NCBI GenBank assembly: GCA_026874595.1
Contig: CM049307.1
Span: forward strand, 80,576,643 to 80,640,642
Reading direction: 5' to 3'
DNA from: Sipunculus nudus
Lineage: Eukaryota; Annelida; Sipuncula; Golfingiida; Sipunculidae
DNA: 64,000 nt
Below the pieces are notes generated by a model. It searched no databases and was not told the DNA's origin. It was given only the letters and a program-made list of their open reading frames with translations. The first letter of the stretch is position 1. Each line of letters starts with the position of its first letter. Of the stretch, positions 36,879-49,473 are shown one piece after another. A program made the position numbers and the translations under genes.

Positions 36879-39561
36879 GTAAGTGTAGTTCACAAAAATT
36901 GACTAGTTCTTGAATGTTTTTTTGATTGTGTATTATTACTGAATTAATAATATTACCCAAATGTCTTGGCTGCATTTTTAATTTTGTTTTCTCCATGTAA
37001 TTCTGATAAGGATAGGTCCTTCACTTCTTTGTGTTGAACTGTCTATTGAAATAGGGTGTAGGTATCCATTGGATAAGCATGATATAGTATTATAATGCTG
37101 TCTGGATTCCAGGTTTATATGCAAGGGTTAGGATTAATACAGCAGTCATAACCAGTGAATCTACATCGTCATTGTTGTTAGGCGTTAGAGAGAATCTCTA
37201 AAACTCTAATGGAATATTTCACCAATTTGCTTTTTGATTCTCAGGAGGTTTTGAACAATGGGACCGTCCCTACACAATTAAATGCCTAAACCTCTATGTC
37301 CTCTGCCATTTGTTATGTATTATTGAACATTGAGAAGTTCAGCAAAGACATAGACTAACTAGTTCCATAGATGATATTTTTATATAAATTTTCAAATCAC
37401 TGAAATTAACTCAGGAAAGAATGTCTGGCCAAAAGCTGATTGTGGTGTTGGCAACTGTATCTTAAATAATTATTCAGGCCAAAGCCAAACTTATTCTGTC
37501 GGCTCAGGAACCGAAAATCATCGCAGCAAGCATTCTACGTGACCATTCAAACAACATAAATTTAATCCATGTTAAGTGATAACTTTATTAGTTAAAATTC
37601 TACGTGATTAATACCTTTTATGACTTCTCTAAAGATACAGAGGCAAGAGCAGTAATCAACAACTTTAATAATTAAGACTTTATGCTCATAAAAAAAAGTG
37701 ATCCATGAAAAATAGGACATATTTCAGGTTCACAGTTGTTTTGTTGTAGTGTGGCATTGTTTATTAGTTAGTGTAGGTAGTGTCATTAAGGCAAAAGACA
37801 GTACTTTCTTTCAAAATGTTATTTAATAACATATTTTATTCAGAATAGGTCAACCTCTCTACCTTCTGGGAAATAATATATATAAATATGTGAAATGAAA
37901 ATGAAAATGAAAGTGAAATGAAAATGAGCGAAGATGTTATCAAATGAAATTTAAGGATAAAGATTATAATTTAACTGTTGATGGTGCTGATACCATAGCT
38001 TAACCTTTAAATCAACTGAAAATGAATTGGTCAAAATAATTTTTAACATGAACTTTATAAATACTCCAATTTTAGACTATTTTGTTTCAGATATTGTACA
38101 ATTTTGCCTGGAAAAACAAAAATGAAAAAAATTTCAGGGCAGGGGGTATTGGTGTTAGTGTCACATTTTCTTCATTATATTGAGGAAAGTCAAAAGCATG
38201 CCAACTTTAGGCTTAAATGTTGTAGATTCACCAGATTTGTATGCTTCTAAGCTCTGTGTGTAAATTGATTAATCAGTTTGATACATTATTTGTCAGGATT
38301 ATCTAATTTTTTAATATAAACAGATATTTAACATCTTATATAATCAACTGATTACAGCAAAATAAAGTAAGACTTGTCTGAAATATGTTAGGAGCATATT
38401 GGAGTGACCTCTGATGGAAGTAACTTGCACTTGTCACAAATGTTGTTAACAAAGTCTACACCAGAGGTCTGTCTCTTCTGAACTCAAATTAAAACTTCTG
38501 ACATGAGAATATTGCCTCTCATTAACTTCAGTGTGGAACACGGCATCTAGTTGTGAAGAATTTGTCCAAACATGTAAAGTGTGTTTGGGTAAATACAGGA
38601 AAAATAAACAAAATAACGCAGTCATTAATATTAGTTAAAAGCATGCATCCCTGTATTTTGCCACAAGATATTTTTTTATGTAAACTTGTAATATCACTAT
38701 GGGCAGCACCTGATCAACTGTTTATTTGAGTCCACAGGAGAAGCCACACGCAGTTCATGCAATGGGGCTAAACAAACTTAAGATGTAGTGCTAAACATGC
38801 TGTACAATTGTATTTCATTAAGCAGGGAAATGAGTGATTTGTGTGGACCAAATATCAGAGACGAAAATAACTGTGCCCATATCGTCCTTAATATATCATC
38901 CTTTGTTTATACTTAAATTGTTACCAGGTTAATACATCAACTTACATCTAAGAAAATCAGATAAATGATGTGACACTGCAGTCTCAAAACGCAGGTTCAA
39001 ATGCTTAAAATTATATGTGAAATATGTTTTGTCCTGGAACTTGGTATGCTCATTGGTGATGTATACCGTATTTCTTCTTTATTTTTAACCGCGGTTTAAA
39101 ATGGAAACTTGAAACTAGGTGTTTATTTTTAACAGGCACAGTGTGGTCTTAAATGTGGGCAAATACATATATTTCAATAATAGATAATTTCCATGAGCAT
39201 GGGCAATGCGTGTAATGCACGAGGGTCGTCTGCTGTGTCCGTGTCCAGTGGGCCAGCATTGCCGGTATTGTGAACGAAATGAGATTAATACTACATCAGC
39301 TTTTAGGACACAACAGGCTTCCTGTCCTTGTTATCATTGATATAAAATATCTTGTTTTATTTATATAACAGACCCGAATACTCAGGGCCAATCGTTACCA
39401 TAACCTTTTTTTTCACTTAAACTACACCGCCGATAAGGTTCTGACCGAAATTCTGATCACTGAGGAATATATAAAACTGTCGCCTCAAAATGTATCTGGT
39501 ATGTCCTGCCTTGATAAAATATCGATAACAGATATTCGTCAATATGGACATATTCTATTAG

Positions 39562-39816
39562 GATGTCAAGCAACCAGCCGAGGATACGAGTATGCAGGGA
39601 AATTAAACAAGACTGTAGTGGGGTCATACTAATGAAGTGGACAGATGCGCTCCCTGCAGGGGACTACAGGCTTGCATCTCGATTGTACCCTGATGCCAGT
39701 GCCGATGAAGCTGCTAGTTACTGCTGGAATCCTAGCGGCTCCCCTTCTGGGCCTTGGTGCCTTACCAGAGGGAACAATTATACCACAGACATCCTATGAA
39801 ACACACACACGATGTG
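39562..39816 (+). pseudogene. Kringle-domain exon with a frame break, copy B
   Basis: Duplicate of 28096-28350: same splice sites, length and frame break before KWTDA. Here the first frame ends at TAA rather than TGA. NYC has become SYC (ASYCWNPSGSPSGPWC) and the WC is followed by LTRGN. All remaining kringle landmarks of copy A are kept. Confidence 0.75.
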
Positions 39817-40322
39817 GTAAGGATCATAGAAAGCATGCCTTTTATCAACCAGGTCATGTCATATCCTTTACCTGTCAAACCTAACACCATGGGGATAATG
39901 TATGTCTTTTGTATTTTTATAGAGAGTTGGGCCGTTTGGTCCTAAAATGACAGGCCTGTCAAACTTTGATACCTTTATGTTACCTTCACCCATTGCCTTG
40001 CTGTGCTTTGGCTTAAGGAACAGTTCAAGTTCAATGGTATTTGGTGCAGAGATCACCAGACGGTGTACATAGCATATACTCGAAGACTAAAGTGGAAAGG
40101 TTGGGTACATGTGTTTCTGGTTTCCCGGATTTAATGGGATGAAAAGGGAATCTGGTCAACTCACATTTATTTAACTCCTAGTCGATATACCCATTTATAT
40201 ATCGCTGATGTTCCTTGCTTAAATCTCCGCTGGAGCTGCCCAGTTCACAACTAATTAATAAACCTCCAGTGCCTCCTACTGGGACGTTGGCGTGGCTGGT
40301 TATGAAAATCTTTAGGAATCTT

Positions 40323-40326
<4 letters not shown>

Positions 40327-40375
<49 letters not shown>
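40327..40375. repeat. (AT)n microsatellite at the 3' end of the copy B LINE
   Basis: About 49 bp of alternating AT, the duplicate of 28884-28929 with a different length. Confidence 0.9.
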
Positions 40376-40376
<1 letters not shown>

Positions 40377-40399
40377 AGTTATTGAATATATTTGTATTA

Positions 40400-41890
40400 A
40401 ATTGTACCTTAACTGGAATGTAAGGCAGAAGGCAAGAAAATACTGCGAATGGTCAGTAAACCAACGTTACACCCGCCACTGTGTCTCAGGGTTCAAACGA
40501 GAATGCCTTATCGAATATAAAGAGAGGAAGATAAATATTTTATATGACATGAATGTAATGCATTATAATTTATATTCAAATTATCGGTTATTTTTGTTAT
40601 TTTATATTTATGCAGACTTATGTCATAGTGTGTCCTATCAATGTGATAAAATTCTTTCATTTTACTTAGAATTTTATTATTTGTGCTCATATTTGATTAA
40701 ATTTTAGTACTGATATAACAGTTTGATTTCTATTTTGATATGTGTTGAGAAATTCTTGTGTCACAAATGTAACAGTTCATTTTGTGACATTTATCTTTAT
40801 ATGTTTTTATTAAATATTGTTTGTGAACCAAATGAAGCCTTAACTGTTCGTGAAATATCAGTTATTTTGTCGGTCTTTTTTATGATTTTTATATTAACGA
40901 AACTGTTTTCAACCATCTAAGTTCTGGTTTTATTTGTAAATTGTATGATTTGAGAATTGTGATATTTAGTCTGAAAATGTCGTTTGTTTAAAGTTGTTAA
41001 GATTCGGAAAACGGTTCAATGTGGACATTGTATTTGGTGTCTGTACTATTTCTTATAGCATCTAGGGGGTTTGTCTAATCTATTTATTTCAAAGCTGCAT
41101 ACATGTATTCCATAGCTTATATGGGATGAGTGTATTACAAAAAAATCTTTCATGTATGCCCTGGTAGAAAATGTTTTAATTTTATCATTTTCCAAATGTA
41201 TGTTAAATGTTTAGCAAATTTGTTTGTGCGAGTTTGTCATTCCATATGTTCGTTCAATGTTATGCCACGAAAGAGGTGTTTCATATATTTTAAGTTCAAG
41301 GGTTTTGTCTTGTATGTACTTATTTTATTTGTGAAATGTAATGAATTTTGTTTTGTTTACTTTTTTTTGCATTTAACTATTTATGTACATAATTTAATTC
41401 ATTGTTGATGTTGTCTTTTTATTTATTGTAATTTGTTAAGGGGTTGCATAATGTTGTATCATCTGCATATAGAATAAACTTAAAGAAATTACTTCATTGT
41501 TGAATGTCATTCCTGAATATCATATGCAGTAAGGGAAGTAAAATGGATCCTTGTGGTACCCAGTTAGTTATTGTATATTTGACGCACTTGTGATCTCTAA
41601 ATACAACAAATGGTTCGTCGGAATATTTTCCCCCAACGTAGTGTTTTTCGTCGATTCCAAACAGATCAAGTGTTTGTATAACTTTGTCATGATATAATCT
41701 TTGAATAAATCGATGTATGTTGTGAGAGGTGTTTCCATAATCAATTTCTGTATTTAGTCATTCAACTATTTCAAAGACTGAAACCACATTGGTCCTTGTA
41801 TAGCAATTTACATTTGAAGATATTCATATAATTGGTTGTAGATTTTATATTTTTAGGGTAACTACTTACCATGAGGCGTTGCCAAAACAG
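40400..41890 (-). mobile_element. Decayed LINE reverse transcriptase, copy B (longer)
   Basis: Same element as 28980-30254 but with about 200 bp more of the 5' part: YNQLYEYL-like, QCGFS, then HRFIQRLYHDKVIQTLDLFG, VFRDHKCVKYTITNWVPQGS and FKFILYADDTTLC (about 41440-41480). The intact YADD and VPQGS motifs confirm a non-LTR reverse transcriptase. Several stops remain. Confidence 0.8.
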
Positions 41891-42239
41891 AGGGAAGTGT
41901 TTACCCTGATTTAGGATCCCAGGCGCTCAGTCGTATTTTAGTGTGGAGGAAACGCGAGGTCCCGGAAAAAAACAACGACCATGGACGGGAACTACAACCC
42001 ACGCTCATTGATAGGGCCGCACGTTTAACCCATCGACTGTCCAATCTTGCAGTTAATGCAATGTTTCAGATATTTCTAGTCACAAATATGGAGCATATAC
42101 GAGACATGTTGACTGTCACGAAATAGAACATGTCTTTTATATGTTTTATTTTCATTTCTCGGATTATTAGTATCTTTGTATGAGTTTGATTTGTAAGAGT
42201 TTAAGAATTATACTTTGTAATATTTAAAGAATATATTTG

Positions 42240-44125
42240 AAATTGAAAATGATACAGAGCTTGAAGGAATTATAACACCACATGAAGTACAGAAATTTCA
42301 TATATGAAATGAAAAGAAGGAAGGCCCAAGGACCTAAAGGAATAACAATAGACATAATGAAAGATACATATAGTTACATGTCAGTTCACATTTTTCAATT
42401 ATTTAATAGCATGTCAGGAAATGGAGTTTTCCGGCCTGTTGGAGGAAAACAGTTATTGAACCAATTCACAAAAAGGGTTCCACCACAGATCCTAAAAATT
42501 ATAGAGGAAGTTAATATCGTAGGAAACCTGTTTACAAAATATTGACAAGGAGACTTCAGATTTTTGTTGATAAAGCTGGATCATTATGTGAAACACAAGC
42601 TGGCTATAGGGATGGATATTCAACAGTAGACCATGCATTTTCTTTAATGGGGTCTGTGCAGAAATAGTTAACAAACAAGGAAAGCTTCTATTGTATTTTT
42701 ATTGATTTTTCAACTGCTTTGAAGTGTACAACATTATTTATTGTTGTATGTATTATTTAAATTTGGGATAAAAAGGAAAGTGTTACAGACACTGCAATCA
42801 ATGTTTAGTCAAATTAAAACATTTATGCTTACAGAGGAAGGATTAACAGATTATTTTAAATGTACTAACGGCACTCGAAAAGGATGCATGGTGAGTCCTC
42901 TCCTGTTTTTCTTATTCATAAATGTATTTTAAGGACAAATAAATAAAACAAAATATCATAGTACAACATTAATGAATATTACCCAAAATCAATTACATTA
43001 ATGTACGCTGTTTATTTAGTATGCTTAATTGATAGTTTTTCTGTCAATTATGGCTTAAAAGTTAATATAGGAAAGACAAAAATTATAGTTTTTAGACACA
43101 GGGGACCATTTTATAAAAAGATAAATTGCACTATCAAAATACTCAAATTGAAACGGTAAATGACTACAGATCCTTAGGGGTAATATTCACAAGTACATTG
43201 TCATGGTATAAAACGCAGGCAACGCAGGCGGAAAGAGAAGTGACTTTTATAGGAAATATACTTGTTTATCAGTGAGCCAGCTTTTTTTTATCGCTTTGAT
43301 TGTATGGTGACACTGGTATTATTATATGGTACTGTGGGGCTGTAAAAGATGTGAAATAAATGAAAAGGTGCAATATTAATTTTGAAAGTACATCCTAAAA
43401 ATTAGCTGTACAGTATCAAATGCAGCATCATGGGGAGTTTTGGAGGGCATCAAATGTATGTCAGTCAGTTAGTAAGTTGTCTAAAATATTGGGCAAAACT
43501 ACTACCTTATGAGAATAATACATATCCCAAACGCTTATATGATATACTGTTTAATCTAGATATGAATGAAAAACAAATATGGGTTTTTCATATTAGAAAC
43601 ATAATATGCAGGGCATGTTTTGGGTATGTGTGGATGAATCTAGAAGTAGGAGACATTAGACTATTTTCGGTTAAAATAAAGGAAAGGATAATTGATATGG
43701 CAGCAAAAAAATGGACTTGTGATGTAGCTTCAAAAACTAAATGTAATTTATATGGTTCTTTTTAATATATTCTCTCAATGGAGAAATATTTAGTGTGTGC
43801 CCAATAATAAGCCTAAAAAACGCTAGCTAGATTGACATGTTGTTATCATGATTTGATGATTGAAAAGGAAAGGTATACGCAAAAAGATATAGAAGAACGA
43901 ATATGCAAGTTTTGTATTAACCATGGTTTTAATCTAATAGAGGATGAGTTCCTTTTTGTATACACAAATGTTTATTATATAATGATTTTAGGAAAACATA
44001 TTTGAAAAAGGGTCTACATGCACCAAACAAGGAATTTTTTTAGGGTTTTTAAATTAAATAATTATATTTGCAGCAAATGTATATCAAGGTTTTAAATTAA
44101 GAGAAAATTGTATAAAATGACTTTT
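42240..44125 (+). mobile_element. Decayed LINE fragment (same family as 31926-32689)
   Basis: Plus-strand RT pieces in order: MKRRKAQGPKGITIDIMKDT (finger), ETQAGYRDGYSTVDHAF, FYCIFIDFSTALK (palm D), GTRKGCMVSPLLFFLFIN (the R-x-G-C-x-x-SP-LLF motif), then FGYVWMNLEVGD and the cysteine cluster CKFCINHGFNL. Numerous stops and frameshifts; the FADD-box region near 42960-43060 is not readable. It ends near 44120. Confidence 0.8.
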
Positions 44126-45228
44126 TAACAGACATATTCAATATTTGGCTGTATCATTAATAATTCATTTATCTATTGAATGATTTATTTATTGTAGTGT
44201 GTTAATATGATCTGAAAATAGGAATTGGGATGAGCATGCAGGTATTTTGCTAAATCATTTTGTAATCTCCTGTAATGTTTTTGATTACAGGATTTTCACT
44301 GAAAATACCACTATAACCCACTGGATCTTGTAAGTATAAAGGAAATATGTTCAAAAACTGTTTGATATTTTCATTTAGTTTACTGTTTTCTGTGTTATAC
44401 ACTTTAGTTAATTTAACAGATTCCAAGTATGTGATGTAAAATAATGAAGTTATAATTATGTGATAAAAGCCGCCAATACACATACCTGAATTATGTTAAC
44501 TAAGTTAATTAAGTTATTTATGTAACGTAATTGGGTTACAGCTGTTTAAATGTTAGAATATTTGTATACTCTTGTATCTATAGACCCAGGCCTCCTTTTT
44601 TTCTGAAAAAACAACTTGTTGTTATGTGTTGAAAATAGGCCGGGGTCGCCGGATAGAGTACTGTTTTGTGACACATTGGGGGAATTCAATAGAGGTTACC
44701 GTACGCGAGGTAGGTCTTTGTTCTATAGGCATTGTTTCCAGCCTATTTAGTATTCAGCACGCTTATGAATATAAATTAAGCTTAGTAACGAAGAATTCTC
44801 GAGATTTGTATTAGTCTTATAAATATGAATGAACCTCCACGGCAGTAGTTTGGGAGGGCCGCATACTTATGTTAGGATTATTTAGTGTTTTTTTAGTGTG
44901 CAACCAGTGCTTTTAATGTGGTGTGAGGCGTAACAGGACGGGAACACTATCCTGTAGGTGGTTTTGAATCATTTACTTCTTTTTAATTTATTTTATTATA
45001 TACTCCTAGTTGTTTAGCCACTGCCTAATGTTTTCTTGTGTGTCTGAGTGCCGAAGTGCGCAATCAAAAATCACACCATCTCTTCTCTACCACATTAAAC
45101 TAAAGGCAACTCGGTCCATTACTTGGTAAGGGCAGCTTTTCTCCAAGGACAGCAGAAAGGGGTTACTTTTACCGGATGACATTGACACCTTTAAGACTTT
45201 AACATAGTCATTGAACATCGCACCCATA

Positions 45229-45230
<2 letters not shown>
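44126..45230. other. Non-coding stretch
   Basis: No exon recognised. The segment 44630-44810 is less AT-rich and reads open (RGRRIEYCFVTHWGNSIEVT...) but has no domain or splice evidence. Confidence 0.35.

Positions 45231-45285
<55 letters not shown>
45231..45285. repeat. (AT)n microsatellite
   Basis: About 55 bp of alternating AT. Confidence 0.9.
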
Positions 45286-45287
<2 letters not shown>

Positions 45288-45439
45288 TATTTTAACACGG
45301 CATTTTAGGTTGGGTATCCGTTGCTATATTAAAATAATTGAATGTTTTGTATTAATTCTTTTGTTAATTAATGGTATAGCCGTGTTAGTCTGTAGTCGAA
45401 GTGTAGGTAAAAAGAAATTCGAAATTTTTCTTTTCTTTA

Positions 45440-48010
45440 GAAAAAAGGAACTACACTTCAAAATCAATTTCTGTAAACGAGAAGAATAGAAAACCTATCA
45501 GTGACGACCAATTAGAAATATTACGGGAATGTAAGGACTTTTATTGCAATTTATACAAATGTAAAGGTAACAAAACAATTCAGAGAGACAATTGTCCATT
45601 TTTCAACCAAACCAACACTCCGAAATTAAACCCTTCTGAAATAAACGAAATCAATAAACCTTTAACCCTTCATGAATTGTTTAAAGCACTGAAACAATTT
45701 AAGCCGAATAAAAGTCCTGGTCCAGATGGTTTTACGTCGAAGTTCTATTTATTTTTTTGGAAGGATATTTTGGATATATTTTATCCATGTGTAAAATACT
45801 CTTATGACGTAAGGTCTCTCTCTCTATTGAACAAAAACGTGGAATAATATCCCTACTACTCAAAAAAAGATAAAGACTTGAAACAACTATAAAAATCGGC
45901 GGCCTATATCCCTGCTTCCTGTTGATTATAAGATTATAGCAGGATATAAGTAACAGGATATAATTAACATATAAGCATCAACACAGTCTTCTAATACTCT
46001 CATATCAATCGACCTGGAAAAGGCTTTTGATACCTTAGATTGGGATTTTTTATGGAACACGCTAAATGAATATAATATACTGGATCTTTTATGCAGATGG
46101 ATTAATATATTATACACTGGTACGAGCAGTTGCGTACAAAATAATGGGTATTTTTTACCACGCTCTATGATACAACGCGGAGTCCGGCAGGGATGTCCAC
46201 TTTCGCCTATTTTATTTGTTCTATCGGTAGAATATTTAGCGATTAACATCAGAAATAATAGAATGATTAAGGGCATTTCTATGGATTACATTCAGGTAAA
46301 ACTTTCTCAATTCGCGGATGATACGACGTGCTTTGTGGCGGATGTAGAATCCGGGAAAAAAGTACTCGAAACATTAACATCCGGCGAATTGTAATCTGAT
46401 ATAAAAGTAAATATGGATAAGACAGAGGCTAGGTGGATAGAAAGCAGAGCGGGTAAGGAAGATGGTGACCTCCCAGTCAGATTGTTTAAGGGGAAATTTA
46501 AAACTCTTGGTATTATTATATGTGACAATGAACATGAAAGAATGGAACATAATATAAAAGAAAACAGTAGAAAAACTGAAAAATAAGTTTACTATCTGGC
46601 AATGCAGAGCACTTACCCTTCGAGGAAGAACTTAAATAAAAAAAAACTCTAGGCCTATCTCAAATAATTTACTGTATGTCAGTTTACAAATAACAGATAC
46701 ATATTTAAATGAAATCCAAATATAAATAAATGTATAGATGCATTCATATGGAAAAAAATCAACACCAAAAATCAAATATAATGTTATGATAAAAACAATA
46801 AGCGAAGGAGCCATAAAATTACCAGACATTAAAACACAGGAAAAGGGACTAAAACTTAATTGGGTAAAATAAAATTAATGGTTCACTGCCTGTTTTAGAA
46901 ACTTTAATAAATTTATATCTTGGAAATAATTACATGAATGTAAAAGATTTATTTTTGAGTCGCTGTAGCCTCATACTTCCACCTAGCATCCCACCGTTCT
47001 ATAGGGCCATTATTAATGCTGTAGAAGATTTCAAATCGAGATTCCTGCCAATAAACATTGAGGACGTAAAGCAGGAAATAATATGGCATAATCCATTTAA
47101 CTATATTCTTAAGAAAAGTATATTCTACAAACACTGGTATAAATATGGTATAAAGAGGATCAAATACATTGTCTATGACCAAGGATTTTTGAAGGCCTCG
47201 GACTTGAAACAGAGATATATTTTAAATACAAACTTTCTCGAAGTGTATAGTGTAACTAAAACAATTCCAAAACAATGGAAAACATTTTTAATCCAAGAAA
47301 AGACAAATTTATAAATTTGCACATCAAGCAAAACGTCGGGCGAGGTGTCATCTGAAACTGGTTCTGTTTTTACTGGTTCACAGTAAATGTAAAGTCCTTT
47401 ATAACACACTAATAAAAATAAAATATCAAGAACAAACTGCCCTTTCATATTGGCAAAATATGTATGATATATCTAATGAACAATTCAGTTTATATATTAG
47501 TCACCCCAACAGATACCTGTATTCTACAAAATCCCAGGATTTTCATTTAAAGCTCCGCCACCGTATAATCCCATTTAGAGAGAAATTACACAAAATGAAA
47601 CTAGTAGATAATCCTGACTGTGAATATTGTAATAGAGTATTGATTCTCTGGAGCATAGGTTCTTCTTCTGCCGATATACATTACGGTATTGGTATGAAAT
47701 TAATAACTTTTGGAACTGTTTTAGTTAGAGTCGGATCTCGAAAACAATTAGACAAGGGATTTTTGGTGAGCATGAAAATATGAAAGAAAGGAACCGGGAG
47801 CTTTTTAATTATTTTATTATATAAGGAAAACTTTGTTTACATCGACAGAAATGTTCAAATGCAGAAATATCTTTTCCGAATGTTCTTAACCATGCAATAA
47901 TAGATTTAGAAAACAAAATATCCGTAATGAGGCGAAGAGGCAAGGAAAATACATACATTGATCAGTGGAAGTGGTTGCATGATACTATAAAAGAATTGTA
48001 CACTTGATAC
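45440..48010 (+). mobile_element. L1/Tx1-like LINE fragment (ORF2 RT to C-terminus)
   Basis: Plus-strand pieces in order: KPISDDQLEILRECKDFYCN, LFKALKQFKPNKSPGPDGFT (RT finger), SIDLEKAFDTLDWDFLW (palm Asp), RGVRQGCPLSPILFVLSVEY, VKLSQFADDTTCFV (catalytic FADD, about 46303-46344), then a long C-terminal region (46934-47314: HNPFNY, KHWYKYGI), FHLKLRHRIIPFREKLHKM with CEYCN, and QWKWLHDTIKELYT before TGA near 48006. Frameshifts and stops break it into at least five frames. The 5' part (ORF1, endonuclease) is absent, as in a 5'-truncated insertion. Confidence 0.85.
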
Positions 48011-49246
48011 ACTATTTTTTTTATAATCCTTGGTGTGTTACTTATCACATATTACATCTTTTGTAGATCATGGCGCCAGGAGATGTAATCTTAATACGAA
48101 GGCATAGTAATACGGATATTGCATATTATTCTTATTGGATAAACCTTTCCCTTTTAAGGTTCTGACATAGGTATGTGTGGTGTATGTTATTTTCAAGTGC
48201 AACACCTGAAGAGTGCCTTTTGTTGACTAAATTCATGATCACTTCAGATCAGTTGTATATTTTTTTGGCTTTACGTTACGTTCTTTTTTCTTCTTGGTGT
48301 CGATGATGAAAAAAATAGAAATAATAAAGTTACCTATTGTCTGAGACACAAAAGAAAGAAACAAAAAAAAAAACAAAAAAAAAGAAAGAGGGAAGCCTTT
48401 TAGACAGACCAGCCTCTTTATTTACACACGACCTTTCGAAGCGCATAGGCTTCTTCGTTAGATGATGCCTACTTACCACCTAACAAAGAAGTCTACCTTA
48501 AAAGCGTCAATCTTTCTCCTACTCTATTTTTGTTAATAATTAAATGTTTTTTTATTGTTTGCCAAATGTGTGAACATCTGGCTTCACCGTTGACTACATT
48601 GTTTTACTTTTTATGTTTTAAAACAAATGATACAAATCTACACAGTATATATGCCACAGTGATACTTCAAAATGGGATTAGAGTCATGCCCCTCTGCCCT
48701 CGACACCATTTTGGTCGAATTTGTTTCTACAATCGGCTCCTGATGCACAATACCAGCTACTATCAAAGTCTGATGTCTCAAACTTTATGTAACCTTCGCC
48801 TGATGAATAATTATCATTTCCCGCTCTTTCAAGCGACCTACTAAATTCCATGCTTTGCCTTCAAGCCTACGCCTTGTTTAGAAAAAAAAATGTCTAATGA
48901 TCCAGTTTTAGCTGACAAATTCTTCTTTCATATCAATCACAACATATAACTATTAGAATGTAACATTACTTTTGTTAGGGGGTTAATGCAGCAGGAAAAT
49001 TTCGAAAAGTCCATGAGCTGCACATCCAAGTCCTGTTCTATAAAAATAAATGTTCAACGTTTGGAAACCAATTACTCTTGGTGGTCAACGATTTCCAGAA
49101 ATTAAGTTTTGACTTTAAATTGTCCCCACTGAAGGTAATCTCTTTGATGGTGAGAAGCTAGAAAATGCGTCAAATTACCTAGCAAAGGAAAAGAGATTAC
49201 TGAACTCGTGAGCGTTAAGATTGGCATTTCATTTAGGAAAAGCATC

Positions 49247-49250
<4 letters not shown>
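48011..49250. other. 3' flank of the LINE and non-coding DNA
   Basis: An A-rich tract with AAAGAAAG runs (48340-48390) may be the LINE tail. Next to it, 48400-48480 read on the minus strand has CTAACGAAGAAGC, GCTTCGAAAGGTCGTGT and AATAAAGAGGCTGG, which recalls terminal repeats of other Penelope-like elements, but no second copy is present. No coding exon found. Confidence 0.35.

Positions 49251-49311
<61 letters not shown>
49251..49311. repeat. (AT)n microsatellite at a LINE 3' end
   Basis: Alternating AT interrupted by one AC, followed by (TTTA)n. On the minus strand this is (TAAA)n and then (AT)n trailing the LINE 3' end. Confidence 0.9.
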
Positions 49312-49316
<5 letters not shown>

Positions 49317-49473
49317 TTATTTATTTATTATTGCAACCACAAACACAATACAAACATTGACATTACATGTGAAACACTTCACATATCAGTCGCATAAAAT
49401 ACATATGTTTAACTATAGTTAGATAAATACAAGCACACACACAATGAACAGAATACACCGAGTCCATGTAACC

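Larger units (their letters stand above)
32690..41919. repeat. Large segmental duplication, copy B
   Basis: Direct-orientation partner of 21209-30275. It starts within the 69-bp array directly after the 3' end of the inserted LINE. It ends at GGATCCCA (about 41919), after which A and B share nothing. It keeps the longer version of the LINE fragment. Confidence 0.93.

Noticed and set aside
48400-48480. Second hammerhead-like motif on the minus strand (CTAACGA...GCTTCGAAAGG)
   Set aside because: The core has CTAACGA rather than CTGANGA, and no complementary stem I arms were found; kept only as a possible element remnant.
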